A DNA stretch of 64,000 bases, from NCBI RefSeq assembly GCF_041262525.1, contig NZ_JBGCCK010000030.1:15043-79042 (forward strand). The letters run 5' to 3'. The DNA comes from Streptacidiphilus sp041262525. Lineage in GTDB: Bacteria > Actinomycetota > Actinomycetes > Streptomycetales > Streptomycetaceae. Shown here piece by piece: positions 8,092 through 17,700 of the stretch (positions are counted from its first letter, which is position 1; every line of letters starts with the position of its first letter). The position numbers and the translations under genes are program-made. The notes beneath the pieces are model-generated. The model saw nothing but the letters and a program-made list of their open reading frames with translations. It was not told the DNA's origin and made no database searches.

Positions 8092-9567
8092 GTGCCAACG
8101 TTCCTCTCCCGGCGACCGTTAGCCGCCTTCGCCGCCGCCGCGGCCGCGCTCGGCGGGCTGCTCCTCGCCGGCGCGGCGCCCGCGCACGCGGCCGTCACCC
8201 TGACCCAGGTGAGCACGGACCCGTTCACCAACTCGACCAGCCAGCACGCCACCGAGCTGGAGCCGGACACCTTCGCCTACGGGAACACGATCGTCACCTC
8301 CTCGCAGGTCGGCCGGTTCACCGATGGCGGCGCCTCCGATATCAGCTGGAACACCTCCACCGACGGTGGGACGACCTGGCAGCACGGCATGCTGCCCGGC
8401 ATCACCGTCTACCAGGGCGGTAGTTGGGCCCGGGTCTCCGACCCGGCCGTGGCCTACGACGCCAAGCACGGCACCTGGATGGTGTCCGGCCTGGTGATCG
8501 ACGCGAACGTCAACGGTGCCGGGGTGACCGTCAGCCGCTCGTCCGACGGCGTCAACTGGCAGAGCCCCGTGCTCGCGGTGGGCAACAACGGCAAGGGGTA
8601 CGACAAGGAGTGGATCGTCTGCGACGACTCCCCGACCAGCCCGCACTACGGCAACTGCTACGTCGAGGTGGACATCACCTCCTCCAACAACCTCGTGGTG
8701 ATGAGCACCTCCACTGACGGCGGTGCGACCTGGTCCGCCCCGCTGTCGCCGTCCGGCAGCCGCAACCACGGCCTCGGCGGACAGCCGCTGGTGCAGCCGA
8801 ACGGCACCGTCGTCGTGCCCTTCTCCACCAACGGGACCTCGATCCGCGCCTTCACCTCCACCAACGGCGGCGGCTCGTGGAACTCGACCAAGCTGGTGTC
8901 GAGCATCAGCACGCACACGGTCGCCGGGGGCCTGCGTGACGGTGGCGGCCTGCCGAGCGCGGAAATCGACGCCTCCGGCAAGGTCTACGTCGCCTGGCAG
9001 GACTGTCGCTTCCGGACCAGTTGCACGTCCAACGACATCGTCTATTCGACGTCGACCGACGGTTCGACCTGGTCCGCTGTCACCCGGGTGCCGATCGACG
9101 CGACCACGAGCGGGGTGGACCACTTCATCCCCGGCATCGGCGTCGACCACGCCACGTCGGGCGCCACGGCCAAGGTGGGCCTCTACTACTACTTCTACCC
9201 GAACGCCAATTGCACGACCTCGACCTGCCAGCTGGAGGTCGGCTACGTCTCCTCCACGGACGGCGGTTCCACCTGGAGCGCCGCGCAGACCGTGGCCGGG
9301 CCGATGTCGCTCACCCAGATCGCCTCGACCACGCAGGGGTCGATGGTGGGCGACTACATCTCCTGCTCGGTCGTGAACGGCAAGGGCGTCGCCGTCTTCG
9401 CGGTCGGCAAGACGCCGATCAACGGTCAGGCCTTCGACGAGGCCATGTACACCGTGTCCGGCGGACTCGCCGTCACCGCCGGCACCGTCCCGGCGGCGAC
9501 AGGGCCCGTCGTCTACACCGCGCAGACCGCGAACGGCAACGCCGAGTTCTACCGCGACGCGAATTAG
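8092..9567 (+). CDS. Secreted sialidase-like Asp-box beta-propeller protein
   Basis: 491-aa exported protein starting at GTG 8092 behind GAAAGGA. The signal peptide is residues 1-34 (RRPLAAFAAAAAALGG, cleavage after AHA). The rest carries at least six Asp-boxes of the S-x-D-x-G-x-x-W type: STDGGTTW, SSDGVNW, STDGGATW, STNGGGSW, STDGSTW and STDGGSTW. They are spaced as in six-bladed BNR/sialidase propellers. I could not confirm the sialidase arginine triad or the Tyr/Glu nucleophile pair, so it could be an exo-alpha-sialidase or a non-hydrolytic sugar-binding propeller. No operon partner. A GC hairpin at 9599-9630 follows. Confidence 0.85.
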   Translation: MPTFLSRRPLAAFAAAAAALGGLLLAGAAPAHAAVTLTQVSTDPFTNSTSQHATELEPDTFAYGNTIVTSSQVGRFTDGGASDISWNTSTDGGTTWQHGMLPGITVYQGGSWARVSDPAVAYDAKHGTWMVSGLVIDANVNGAGVTVSRSSDGVNWQSPVLAVGNNGKGYDKEWIVCDDSPTSPHYGNCYVEVDITSSNNLVVMSTSTDGGATWSAPLSPSGSRNHGLGGQPLVQPNGTVVVPFSTNGTSIRAFTSTNGGGSWNSTKLVSSISTHTVAGGLRDGGGLPSAEIDASGKVYVAWQDCRFRTSCTSNDIVYSTSTDGSTWSAVTRVPIDATTSGVDHFIPGIGVDHATSGATAKVGLYYYFYPNANCTTSTCQLEVGYVSSTDGGSTWSAAQTVAGPMSLTQIASTTQGSMVGDYISCSVVNGKGVAVFAVGKTPINGQAFDEAMYTVSGGLAVTAGTVPAATGPVVYTAQTANGNAEFYRDAN

Positions 9568-9598
9568 CCGACACCACTCCGGCTGTGAAATGTCACGA

Positions 9599-9630
9599 AG
9601 CGCGCGCTCGAGTCCTCCCGGGCGCGCGCT
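9599..9630 (+). terminator. GC-rich hairpin after the sialidase-like gene
   Basis: Inverted repeat AGCGCGCGC (9599-9607) and its complement (9622-9630), 14-nt loop, 32 bp past the stop codon. It lies between convergent genes, so it may act in both directions. No T-run. Confidence 0.55.
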
Positions 9631-9681
9631 GGCGTCGGCGACTCTGCCCCTGCCGACCACCGTCGAGCCGCTCGTGCAGCC

Positions 9682-10431
9682 TCACAGCCGGGATCTCAGC
9701 ACGTCGACCTCGCAGCCTGGCGAGGACGGGTCGAAGCCGTGCTCGACCAGCCAGCGGATCGCCAGCAGGCTTCGCAGCGACCACCACGCGCGGATCACGT
9801 CGAGGTCGAGGTCGAGGTCGACGTCGGTGCCGTAGCCGGCGACGACGTCGCCGAGGTGCTCCTCGTGTCCGAGCGTCAGGATGGCGAGGTCGTACAGGGC
9901 ATCGCCCTGGCCCGCCTCGGACCAGTCGATGACGCCGGTGATCTCGTCGCCGTCGACGAACACGTGGGCGACCTGCAGGTCTCCGTGCGTGAACACCGCT
10001 GTCCACGGACGGAGCGCGGCCTCGGCGAGCCGGCGGTTGCGCGTGACCAGGTCGGCGGGAAGGACGCCGTTCGTGACGAGCCATTCGCATTCGCCGTCGA
10101 GGCGCGCCGCGATCTCGTCGAGGCTCCGGCCGGGCCATGGCGGCAGCGGCGCGTCGTGCAGCATGCGCGTGGCGGCACCGGCCGCGGCCCACGCCGCGGA
10201 CGACGCGCTCGACGGCTGGCCGAGGCGGCCGAGTGCCGTCCCTGGGAGGGCGGCGAGCGCGAGCACGGGCGGCTTGCGCCACAGGATTTCCGGAGTCGGG
10301 ACCGGCGCCAGAGCCATCGCCTCGACCTCGACGTCGGTGCGCGTCTGATCAGCGTCGATCTTCAGGAACATATCGCCGACGCGCAGGGTCGCGCGCTCGG
10401 AATGGGCGACGACGACCTCGATCTCCTCCAC
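9682..10431 (-). CDS. Aminoglycoside phosphotransferase-family kinase
   Basis: Small-molecule kinase of the APH/choline-kinase fold, about 249 aa. The catalytic Brenner motif is visible as THGDLQVAHVF, followed by the metal-binding VIDWSEAGQGDALYDLA. Both are intact, so the enzyme should be active. The substrate is unknown; such genes are common in actinomycetes and do not by themselves mean drug resistance. I placed the start at GTG 10431 because protein-like sequence begins there (VEEIEVVVAHSERATLRVG); the longer open frame upstream is proline/arginine junk that overlaps the divergent 10768 gene. Near the C-terminus a short DLDLDLD run comes from a GAGGTC microsatellite at about 9800. Confidence 0.85.
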   Translation of the reverse strand: MEEIEVVVAHSERATLRVGDMFLKIDADQTRTDVEVEAMALAPVPTPEILWRKPPVLALAALPGTALGRLGQPSSASSAAWAAAGAATRMLHDAPLPPWPGRSLDEIAARLDGECEWLVTNGVLPADLVTRNRRLAEAALRPWTAVFTHGDLQVAHVFVDGDEITGVIDWSEAGQGDALYDLAILTLGHEEHLGDVVAGYGTDVDLDLDLDVIRAWWSLRSLLAIRWLVEHGFDPSSPGCEVDVLRSRL

Positions 10432-10767
10432 GTCGACGATTATCGCGGGACGACCGTCGCCGTCGCCAGATCCCCTGCCCCTGCCGACGTGAACTCGGAG
10501 GGCGGCCTGTGCAGGGCAGGGGCGCGCTCCGCTCCGCCCGGATGGGCTGTGAGACGACTGCGGCCCCCCCGATGTCGGCACGTGGCTGGGCTGCGAGCAG
10601 CGCCGTCGGAAGGCATCCTCGAAGTGCGGCAGGCCGCGTTTGAAGGGCCTGAAGTCAGAGGGCGCTGGGTGTGTCGTCCGCCGTGTGGGGGCCGTACACG
10701 GCGATGCTGGGCGGGTCATCGAAGCCGCCGGCTGCGGGGTGCTCCGGCACGTGGCTAGAGGAGGATC
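10432..10767. other. Intergenic region between divergent genes
   Basis: 336 bp. Contains an inverted repeat CCCCTGCCC (10472-10480) / GGGCAGGGG (10514-10522) just upstream of the kinase start. A second short repeat, GGCACGTGGCT, occurs at about 10578 and 10749. No coding sequence seen. Confidence 0.45.
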
Positions 10768-11418
10768 ATGTACGACACGACAACGGCCCGCAGGGGCTAC
10801 GGGATCTCGACGAACACCCTGTTCGCGCGCACCATGACCTTCGTCGCGGCCACCGCGGGCCTGTTCGCCCTCGGCGCCTACATCGGCCGCAACCTCGCCC
10901 ACGGCGCGGGCATCATCGCCTTTATCGGCGCCTTCGTGTGCCTGATCGCGATGCGGTTCACCGCCACCCGCTCCCAGCAGGCGACGGTGGCGCTACTCGG
11001 CGCGTTCGGCCTGCTCATGGGCTTGGCCACGGCCCCGACGATCGTCTACTACGCCACGGCCGATCCGCGCGCGTTGTGGCAGGCGGGCGGCGCGACGGCA
11101 CTGTTCATCGCGGCGTTGGGCTCGGCCGGATACGCCACCAGCCGTGACCTGTCGGGACTGGCGCGGGTGTGCTTCTGGGCGCTGCTGGCGCTGTTGGTCT
11201 TCGGAGTCGTGGCGATCTTCGTCCGGATCCCGCACAGCTCACTCATCTACAGCGTGCTCGGGCTGGTCATCTTCGCCGGATTCACCCTCTTCGACTTCCA
11301 AAGGCTGCGGCGGTCGCAGAACCTCGCCTCGGCACCGCTCCTGGCCGCCTCGATCTTCTTGGACATCCTCAACGTGTTCCTGTTCTTCCTGAACATCTTC
11401 GGCGGCAGGCGGGACTGA
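10768..11418 (+). CDS. Bax inhibitor-1/YccA-like integral membrane protein
   Basis: 216 aa, with ATG 10768 behind GAGGAGG. It has seven evenly spaced hydrophobic segments with a short soluble N-terminus and the BI-1 C-terminal signature (SSLIYSVLGLVIFAGFTLFD, then a final hydrophobic helix LDILNVFLFFLNIF). This D(L/F)xR-type ending is typical of the Bax inhibitor-1/YetJ/YccA family, whose bacterial members are pH-sensitive Ca2+ leak channels or FtsH modulators. No neighbour gives a specific role. Confidence 0.88.
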   Translation: MYDTTTARRGYGISTNTLFARTMTFVAATAGLFALGAYIGRNLAHGAGIIAFIGAFVCLIAMRFTATRSQQATVALLGAFGLLMGLATAPTIVYYATADPRALWQAGGATALFIAALGSAGYATSRDLSGLARVCFWALLALLVFGVVAIFVRIPHSSLIYSVLGLVIFAGFTLFDFQRLRRSQNLASAPLLAASIFLDILNVFLFFLNIFGGRRD

Positions 11419-11504
11419 GCGCCCAACGCGCTGAGGCCGCGGCAATCTCCCTTTGCGGGGTCGACGACTGGGGTACCGTCCTGCGCACGACCGCCCAGGG
11501 GGCG

Positions 11505-11665
11505 ATCAATCGCCAGGACGAGATGAACGAAGATCTCCACTGCGGGTCCGCCACGGAGTCGGCCACCGCCTGGTGGATCTCTTCGGCGCTCACCGGGTGA
11601 CCGAAGTCGAAGCCGGGGATGTCCCAGTCCTCGTCCCGGGGGCGGACGAACCGCCACAGCAGTGA
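11505..11665 (-). pseudogene. Possible gene fragment (W/F/D-rich reading frame)
   Basis: On the minus strand an open frame reads SLLWRFVRPRDEDWDIPGFD, then FGHPVSAEEIHQAVADSVAD, then PQWRSSFIS. It has natural-looking acidic and aromatic composition, unlike the surrounding junk frames. No complete gene surrounds it: there is no upstream start with a Shine-Dalgarno and the frame degrades on both sides. I infer a relic of a hypothetical gene; it could also be coincidence. Confidence 0.3.
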
Positions 11666-11844
11666 GCGCCGGAACGGACGAGGGGTCGCCGGGGAGGATT
11701 CAGACGGACGCCAGCAGACCCGGGCATACGGGCTGTCAACTGCGGTGGAGCCCCGCAGAACCCGGTGTCGCGCCGTCAGAGGAGTCGGTTACCCTGCGGC
11801 TGCCGACTGAGCGAACCGCCGGGGCGGCCGTTGGAGGGGAAGAC

Positions 11845-12876
11845 GTGTCAAGCATTCCGCTGCTGGTGCCTGCCTTGATCGGGGGCGCCGCGGCCGTTCG
11901 CGCGCTTGCGAACCGCAGTCAGTCCACTACCGCCGCCCGTGGGCCGAAGCCGGTGGCGATCGATCCCAACTTCGGCGACCCGGAGTTGGCGGCGCTTCGG
12001 AGGGCCGTGCTGGCCGAGGACTGGCCCGCGATGGAGGCGATCCTGCTGCCCTGCCGGGACCGTGACGACCACGCCCGGCTGACCTGGCTGATCAGCGGAG
12101 TCGAGGAAATGGGCGGCGACTTCCTGCTCGGGCTCCCCGAGAAGCACCCCGACAACCCGATGGCTCGCACCGTCGCCGGCGTCCGGCATGTCGCCTGGGC
12201 CTGGGAGGCGCGCGGGCGCGCCTCCGCCTCCCACGTCCAGCAGGAACAGTTCCGGATCTTCCATGTGCGGCTGCGCACTGCCGAAGACCACCTCTACGCC
12301 GCCGTGGAGCTGGATCCGGAGTCGGCCACCCCCTGGTGCTCCCTGACGACCTCCTCGCGCGGCCTGCAGCACGGCCACGACGTGAGCCGGCGGCGGTTCG
12401 AGGCGGGCGTCCGGCGCGCGCCGCATCATGTGGCCCTGCACGCGTCGATGCTCCAGCAGGTGTGCGCGAAGTGGAGCGGCTCGCACGAGCAGATGCACGC
12501 GTTCGCGCGCGAGTCGCTCGCGCAGGCCCCGCCCGGCAGCGGCATCGGCATGCTGACCGCGTACGCGCACATCGAGCGCTGGCTCGATCTCCCCAAGGGC
12601 GAGGACGCCGCCTACATGCGCCGCACCGAGGTCCTCGCCGAACTCAAGGGGGCCGCCGCCGCGTCGGTGCTGCACCCGGAGTTCGCCCCCACCGAATCGC
12701 CCTACATCGCGCTCAACGCCTTCGCCATGGCGTTCTGGATGGCGGGCGACCATCGCACCGCCCACGAGCTGTTCGGGCGTATCGGCGAACACCCGACCCG
12801 CTTCCCCTGGGCCTACGTCGGCGATGCGGGCCGGGTGTTCGCCGCGGCACGGCAGGAATGCAAGAAGAGGAAGTAG
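11845..12876 (+). CDS. Hypothetical alpha-helical (TPR/SEL1-like) protein, first gene of the HSP90 operon
   Basis: 343 aa from GTG 11845, which has GGAGGGG eight bases upstream. An N-terminal hydrophobic start (SIPLLVPALIGGAAAVRALA) may be a membrane anchor. The rest is helical and resembles degenerate TPRs (AEDWPAMEAILLPCRDRDDH, then ...HVRLRTAEDHLYAAVELDPE). The gene ends TAG at 12876, 11 bp before the HSP90-like gene. That spacing and the following ATGA overlap make a three-gene operon. I do not recognise a named family. By position it is probably a partner or substrate-presenting factor for the HSP90-type ATPase. Confidence 0.75.
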   Translation: MSSIPLLVPALIGGAAAVRALANRSQSTTAARGPKPVAIDPNFGDPELAALRRAVLAEDWPAMEAILLPCRDRDDHARLTWLISGVEEMGGDFLLGLPEKHPDNPMARTVAGVRHVAWAWEARGRASASHVQQEQFRIFHVRLRTAEDHLYAAVELDPESATPWCSLTTSSRGLQHGHDVSRRRFEAGVRRAPHHVALHASMLQQVCAKWSGSHEQMHAFARESLAQAPPGSGIGMLTAYAHIERWLDLPKGEDAAYMRRTEVLAELKGAAAASVLHPEFAPTESPYIALNAFAMAFWMAGDHRTAHELFGRIGEHPTRFPWAYVGDAGRVFAAARQECKKRK

Positions 12877-12887
12877 GAACCACTCCA

Positions 12888-14750
12888 GTGACCACACCCC
12901 AGCCGGGCCACACCTTCCAGGTCGACCTGCGCGGCCTCGTCGATCTGCTCTCCCACCACCTCTACTCCTCTCCCAAGGTCTACCTGCGGGAGCTCATGCA
13001 GAACGCCGTCGACGCGATCACCGCGCGGCGACTGCTCGACCCTGCGGCCCCCGCGCAGATCACCATCCGCACCGGCGCGAGCGGCGGCGGCATCGTCGTC
13101 GAGGACTCCGGGATCGGGCTCACCGAGTCGGACGTCCACACCTTCCTTGCGACCATCGGCCGCTCCTCCAAGCGCAACGCCGACGGCGGACTCGACCTGT
13201 CCGCCGCGCGCGCCGACTTCATCGGCCAGTTCGGCATCGGCCTGCTCGCTTGCTTCGTCGTCGCGGACGAGATCACCGTCGTCTCGCGCAGCGCCAGGGA
13301 GGCGGGCGCACCCGCCGTCGAGTGGCGCGGCCGCAGCGACGGCACGTACAGCATTCGCACCCTGCCGGCCGGCTCGGTCCCGCAGCCCGGCACCACCGTG
13401 ACGCTGACCCCGCGCGCCGACGGGAGCGAGTGGCTGGAGCCGGACCGCGTCGTGCATCTGGCCCGGCATTTCGGGTCGTTGCTCCGGTACCAGGTCCACG
13501 TGGTGGACCGGCACGACGACAGGATCCGGGTCAACGACACCCCGCCGGTGTGGGAGCGGACGTACGGCTCGCCCCTCGCCCGCCGTGAGGCGCTGGCCGG
13601 TTACGGCAAGTCCGTTTTCGACTTCACCCCGCTGGACACCATCGACCTGGACATCCCGCTGGTCGGGCTCAAGGGCGTGGCCTTCGTGCTGCCGACGCCC
13701 GCGCACCCGACCAAGCGGTCCGGCAACCGGGTGCACCTCAAGGGGATGCTGCTGTCCGACCAGGCGACCGAACTGGTGCCGGACTGGGCCTTCTTCGTCT
13801 CCTGCGTCGTGGACACCACGGGCCTGCGCCCCACCGCCTCCCGGGAAGCGCTGTACGAGGACGAGACGCTGGCCGCCGTTCGCGACGCCATCGGCGAGCG
13901 CGTGCGCCAGTGGCTGACCGGGCTGGCCGCCTCGGACCTGGCGCTGCTGCGCCGCTTCCTGGACGTGCACCACCTCGCGGTGAAGGCGCTGGCCCGCTAC
14001 GACGACCAGCTGCTCAAGCTGCTGCTGCCGTGGCTGCCCTTCGAGACCACCGACGGCACCGTCAGCCTGGACGAGTTCGCCCGCGCGCACCCGATGGTGC
14101 TGGTCACGCAGACGGTGGAGGAGTTCCGGCAGGTCGCGCCGATCGCCGCCGCCGCCGGGCTGGGCGTGGTCAACGGCGGCTACGTCTACGACCGGGAGTT
14201 GGTGCACCAGCTCCCTCAGGTGCGCCCCGGCGTCACCGTCGCGGACCTGGACCCCGAGACCGTCAGCGCGCACCTCGACAGCGTCGACCCCACGGCCGAA
14301 CTGGCGGCCGCTCCGTTCCTGGCGCGCGCCCGCGCGGTCCTGGACCGGTTCGACACGGACGTGGCGCTGCGTTCCTTCCAGCCCGTGGGCGTGCCCGCGA
14401 TGCTGGTCGACAACCGGGAGGCCCGACACGAACGCCGGCGCAGCGAACTGTCCGCGGGAGCGGACGACTTGTGGGCCGGCATCCTCGGCTCGCTGCGCTC
14501 GTCCGCGCCACGTGCCCAGCTGATCGTCAACCACCTCAACCCGCTGATCCGCAAGCTCGCGGAGCTGGCCGGGACCGCCGACCCGCAACTGTCGGAGACG
14601 GCGATCGAAGCCCTCTACGGCCAGGCGCTGCTGCTCTCCCGCCGGCCGCTGCGGCCGTCGGACCACGCGCTGCTCAACCGCTCGTTCCTGGGCCTGCTCG
14701 AATTCGCGGCGCAGGCGGCCGTCACCGGACAGGGGGATGCCCAGTCATGA
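12888..14750 (+). CDS. HSP90-family (HtpG-like) GHKL ATPase/chaperone
   Basis: 620 aa. The Bergerat ATP-binding fold is clear at the N-terminus: YLRELMQNAVDAI (Mg-binding Asn), VEDSGIGLT (DxGxG), a lid segment with TIGRSSK, and FIGQFGIGLLACFVVADEI. The HSP90 middle domain follows, with RVHLKGMLLSD and TASREALYEDE, in which the Arg and the 'SRE' element match HtpG. It is slightly shorter than E. coli HtpG (624 aa) and diverges in the C-terminal third. GTG 12888 is preceded by AAGTAGGAA; the stop overlaps the ATG of the next gene (ATGA, 14747-14750). It is likely a cytosolic chaperone working with the two helical-repeat proteins encoded on either side. Confidence 0.9.
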   Translation: MTTPQPGHTFQVDLRGLVDLLSHHLYSSPKVYLRELMQNAVDAITARRLLDPAAPAQITIRTGASGGGIVVEDSGIGLTESDVHTFLATIGRSSKRNADGGLDLSAARADFIGQFGIGLLACFVVADEITVVSRSAREAGAPAVEWRGRSDGTYSIRTLPAGSVPQPGTTVTLTPRADGSEWLEPDRVVHLARHFGSLLRYQVHVVDRHDDRIRVNDTPPVWERTYGSPLARREALAGYGKSVFDFTPLDTIDLDIPLVGLKGVAFVLPTPAHPTKRSGNRVHLKGMLLSDQATELVPDWAFFVSCVVDTTGLRPTASREALYEDETLAAVRDAIGERVRQWLTGLAASDLALLRRFLDVHHLAVKALARYDDQLLKLLLPWLPFETTDGTVSLDEFARAHPMVLVTQTVEEFRQVAPIAAAAGLGVVNGGYVYDRELVHQLPQVRPGVTVADLDPETVSAHLDSVDPTAELAAAPFLARARAVLDRFDTDVALRSFQPVGVPAMLVDNREARHERRRSELSAGADDLWAGILGSLRSSAPRAQLIVNHLNPLIRKLAELAGTADPQLSETAIEALYGQALLLSRRPLRPSDHALLNRSFLGLLEFAAQAAVTGQGDAQS

Positions 14751-17700
14751 CCGTACCCACTACGCCCACCACGCCCACCACCAGGGACGAGTTCTTCCAG
14801 GCCCTGGGCGAGAACCGGGAACGGCCCAAGGACCGGGCCACCGCCGCGATCGCCGAGGAACTGGTCGAGGCCGCGGAGGCGTTCGGCGACGACGAGGTCA
14901 CCGTCTCGGCCCTGGTGGAGCTGATGCGCGCCTATCACGGCAGCGGCGAGGCGGTGAAGTACCCGGTCGCGTTCGCCCGGCTGCTGCGGCTGTGGGACGA
15001 GAACCCGAAGGCGTTCGACGAGAACGAGACCTACCAGCTGTTCTGGTACTTCAAGTGGGTCACCTCCGGCTTGCTGGTCACGCCGGACGTGCCGCTCGCC
15101 TCGATCCGCGGCTGGATCGCGGAGATGCGGCGTCGTTACCAGGCCCAGGGGCACGACCTGCAGCCGGTCTACGCCCAGGAGTTCTTTCTGGCACGGCAGT
15201 TGGGCGAGGGTGAGGAGCTGGCCTACGAACTGTGGGCCACCCGCGGGCGGACGCCGCTCACCGACTGCGCCGCCTGCGAGGCCCGGTCACGCGCGGCCTA
15301 CCACTTCCGGCGAGGACAGGACCGGCTGGGCCTGGCGGAGCTGCAGCCGACCTTCGACGGTCAGCACAGCTGTGACGAGGAGCCGCACAACAGCCAGGCG
15401 CTGGCGCTGTTGCCGCTGCTGCGGCTCGGGGAGCTCGACGAAGCCCGGGCCACGCACCTGACCTCCTACCGCAAGGTGCGCGGGCAGGAGGCGGAGCTCA
15501 CCCCGATCGGCCGGCACCTGGAGTTCTGCGCACTGACCGGGAACGAGGCGCGCGGTCTCGAACTGCTGGCACAGAACCGCGCGTCGTTCGGGTTCACCGC
15601 CGCTCCGTCCAGCCGCCTCGACTTCCTCACCGGCGTCGAGGTGCTGCTGGCCCGGCTGGTCGAAACCGGCTATGGCGAACTGCCGTGCGCCGGGCCGCTC
15701 GGGAGGGAGTGGACCGTCTCGTCGCTCCATGACGCTGTCGCCGGGCAGGCCGACGAGCTGGCGGCGCGCTTCGACACCCGCAACGGGAACGACAACATCT
15801 CCACGCGCCGTCGGGAACGGCTCACCGCCCGACCGCTGACAGCGCCGCTCAACTTGGGCGTGCAGACGTCGGCGCTGGCCCGGCCGGCCGCCGCCGGGAC
15901 CGAACCGGTGTCGGTCACGGCGGCCCCGACGGCCTCGGCGGCCACCGAGGTGCCGCAGGACTTCACGGAGCTCGTCGCCGAGCTGCGCCGCCTGGACCTG
16001 ATCGGTGGCCCCGCCGCCCGCGTCCTGTGGGACGCGGTGCTGGAGCGGGTCGGCGGTGCGGACGCCGCCGACGTGGACGACCTGCTGCCCGGCGAGATCG
16101 CCTCGGAGCTGGCGCAACGCGCGGCCAACAAGCAGGACGCCGACCAGCAGGACTGGGATGCCTGCGCGGCCCACCTGCGCGAGGCCGCGGAGCACTATGC
16201 GCGGATCGACAGGCCCGCCCGGGTGATCGCTACCGAGGCGCGGCTCGCCTGGTGCGAGGCCGTCCGTGACGATGTCGAGGACGCCTCTGCCGCAGCGGAG
16301 GCGGCCTGGCCCGTCCTCGACGAGCTGCTGGCACGCGTCGACGCCCTCCTCGCCGCAGGGTTCGGTGGCGACGCGGAGGAGGCGTCGGAGAGGGAGCGCG
16401 AGACGCTGAACCGGAAGTTCGTGGTGCGGCAGTGCCGGGTCTTCACGGCGCGTCATGCGCTGCTGCGGGCCGGCGGGCCGGAGCAGCACGCCCGTTGGGC
16501 CGAGCTGTTCACCACCGAGGCCGAGGCGGTGATCGCCGAGGGGAGCGCCGCCGACCGGGCGCCGCAGGTCTCGATGACCCATGAGGTGCTCGCGGAGTTC
16601 CAGGCCACGCATGGAGCGCCGGTGGAGGGCGAAGCTTCCGCCCGTCGGGCGATTGCGATCTTCACTGAGCGGGACTGGACGTGGCGACTGCCTCGCGCCC
16701 GCCTGCTGCTCGCGCTGACGCTCGGCGCGCAGGGTCGGCACGCCGAGGCGGTGGCCGAGCTCGAGCGAGGCCTGGCGGAGGCCCCTTCGGACGTCGCGCC
16801 GTACGAGTTGACGCCGCTGCACCGGATGCTCGGCAGCATGGCGCTGCAGGCGAGGCAGCACCAGACAGCGGTGCGGGCGCTCTCGGAGGCGGCGGCACGC
16901 CTGGACCGCGAGGGAAGCGCGCAGCAAGCGCGGCAGACGCGGTGGGAGTTGAGCCGGGCGCTGCGCGCCCAGGGCGCGATCGGCGATGCGGTGGCCGTCC
17001 TTGAGTCGTTGCTGGACTCGGTCTCCTCAGCCGCCGCGAAGAGCGTGAAGAGCGAGGAACTCGCGGACGCGGAGGGCGCGGAGGGCGCTGAGGGCGCGGA
17101 GGGTGCTGCGGCGCCGTCCGCGGCCGAGCAGTTGACGGCGCAGATCCGCGGCGATCTGGCCAACGCCCTGCTGTCGCTGGGGGAGCCGCTTGATGCTGCG
17201 AGGGAGTTCCTGCACCTGGCCGACGCGGTCAGCCGCTGGCCGGACAAGAGGACGCTGACCTCGGCCGCCGCGGCTGCGGCGGGCGCGCTGGCGCAGGCAG
17301 GCCAATGGGACGGCGCCCGGGCCGCGCTGGAGCGTGCCCTGGCTTCCAACGCGGAGGCACCGTGCCTCCCGGACCTGGCCGACGCGCTGCGTACCCTCGC
17401 CTTCGAAGCGATCGACGCCCGGGGCGCGGAGGCGATCGAGGAGGCCCTCGGCTACCTGGACCGGGCCGACCGGCTGCGCGAGGAGTTCCCGGACGCGGCG
17501 CGCGAGCAGTTCCGCAGCGTGGAGGTCGACCGGGCGCAGTGCTGCTTCACCCGCGGGCAGGTGCACGCGACGGTGGGTCAGGCCGAGCAGGCCCTCGCGG
17601 CGTTCGAAGAGTCGATCGCCGTCTACGACCGCGCCGGCTTCGCGGACGCCCCGCCGCGGTTCGAGGCGATCCGCCTGGCGGCCCTCGTGGAGGGCCGGGG

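Noticed and set aside
8119..9660. 513-codon minus-strand frame over the sialidase-like gene
   Set aside because: Val/Arg/Gly/His-rich translation typical of an antisense shadow in high-GC DNA; the plus strand has a signal peptide and six Asp-boxes.
9682..10431. Acquired aminoglycoside-resistance gene
   Set aside because: It has the general APH fold only; the sequence does not look like a known resistance enzyme and no mobile element adjoins it.
10432..10902. N-terminal extension of the APH-type kinase
   Set aside because: The extra 157 codons are proline/arginine-rich without homology-like pattern and overlap the Bax-inhibitor gene on the other strand.
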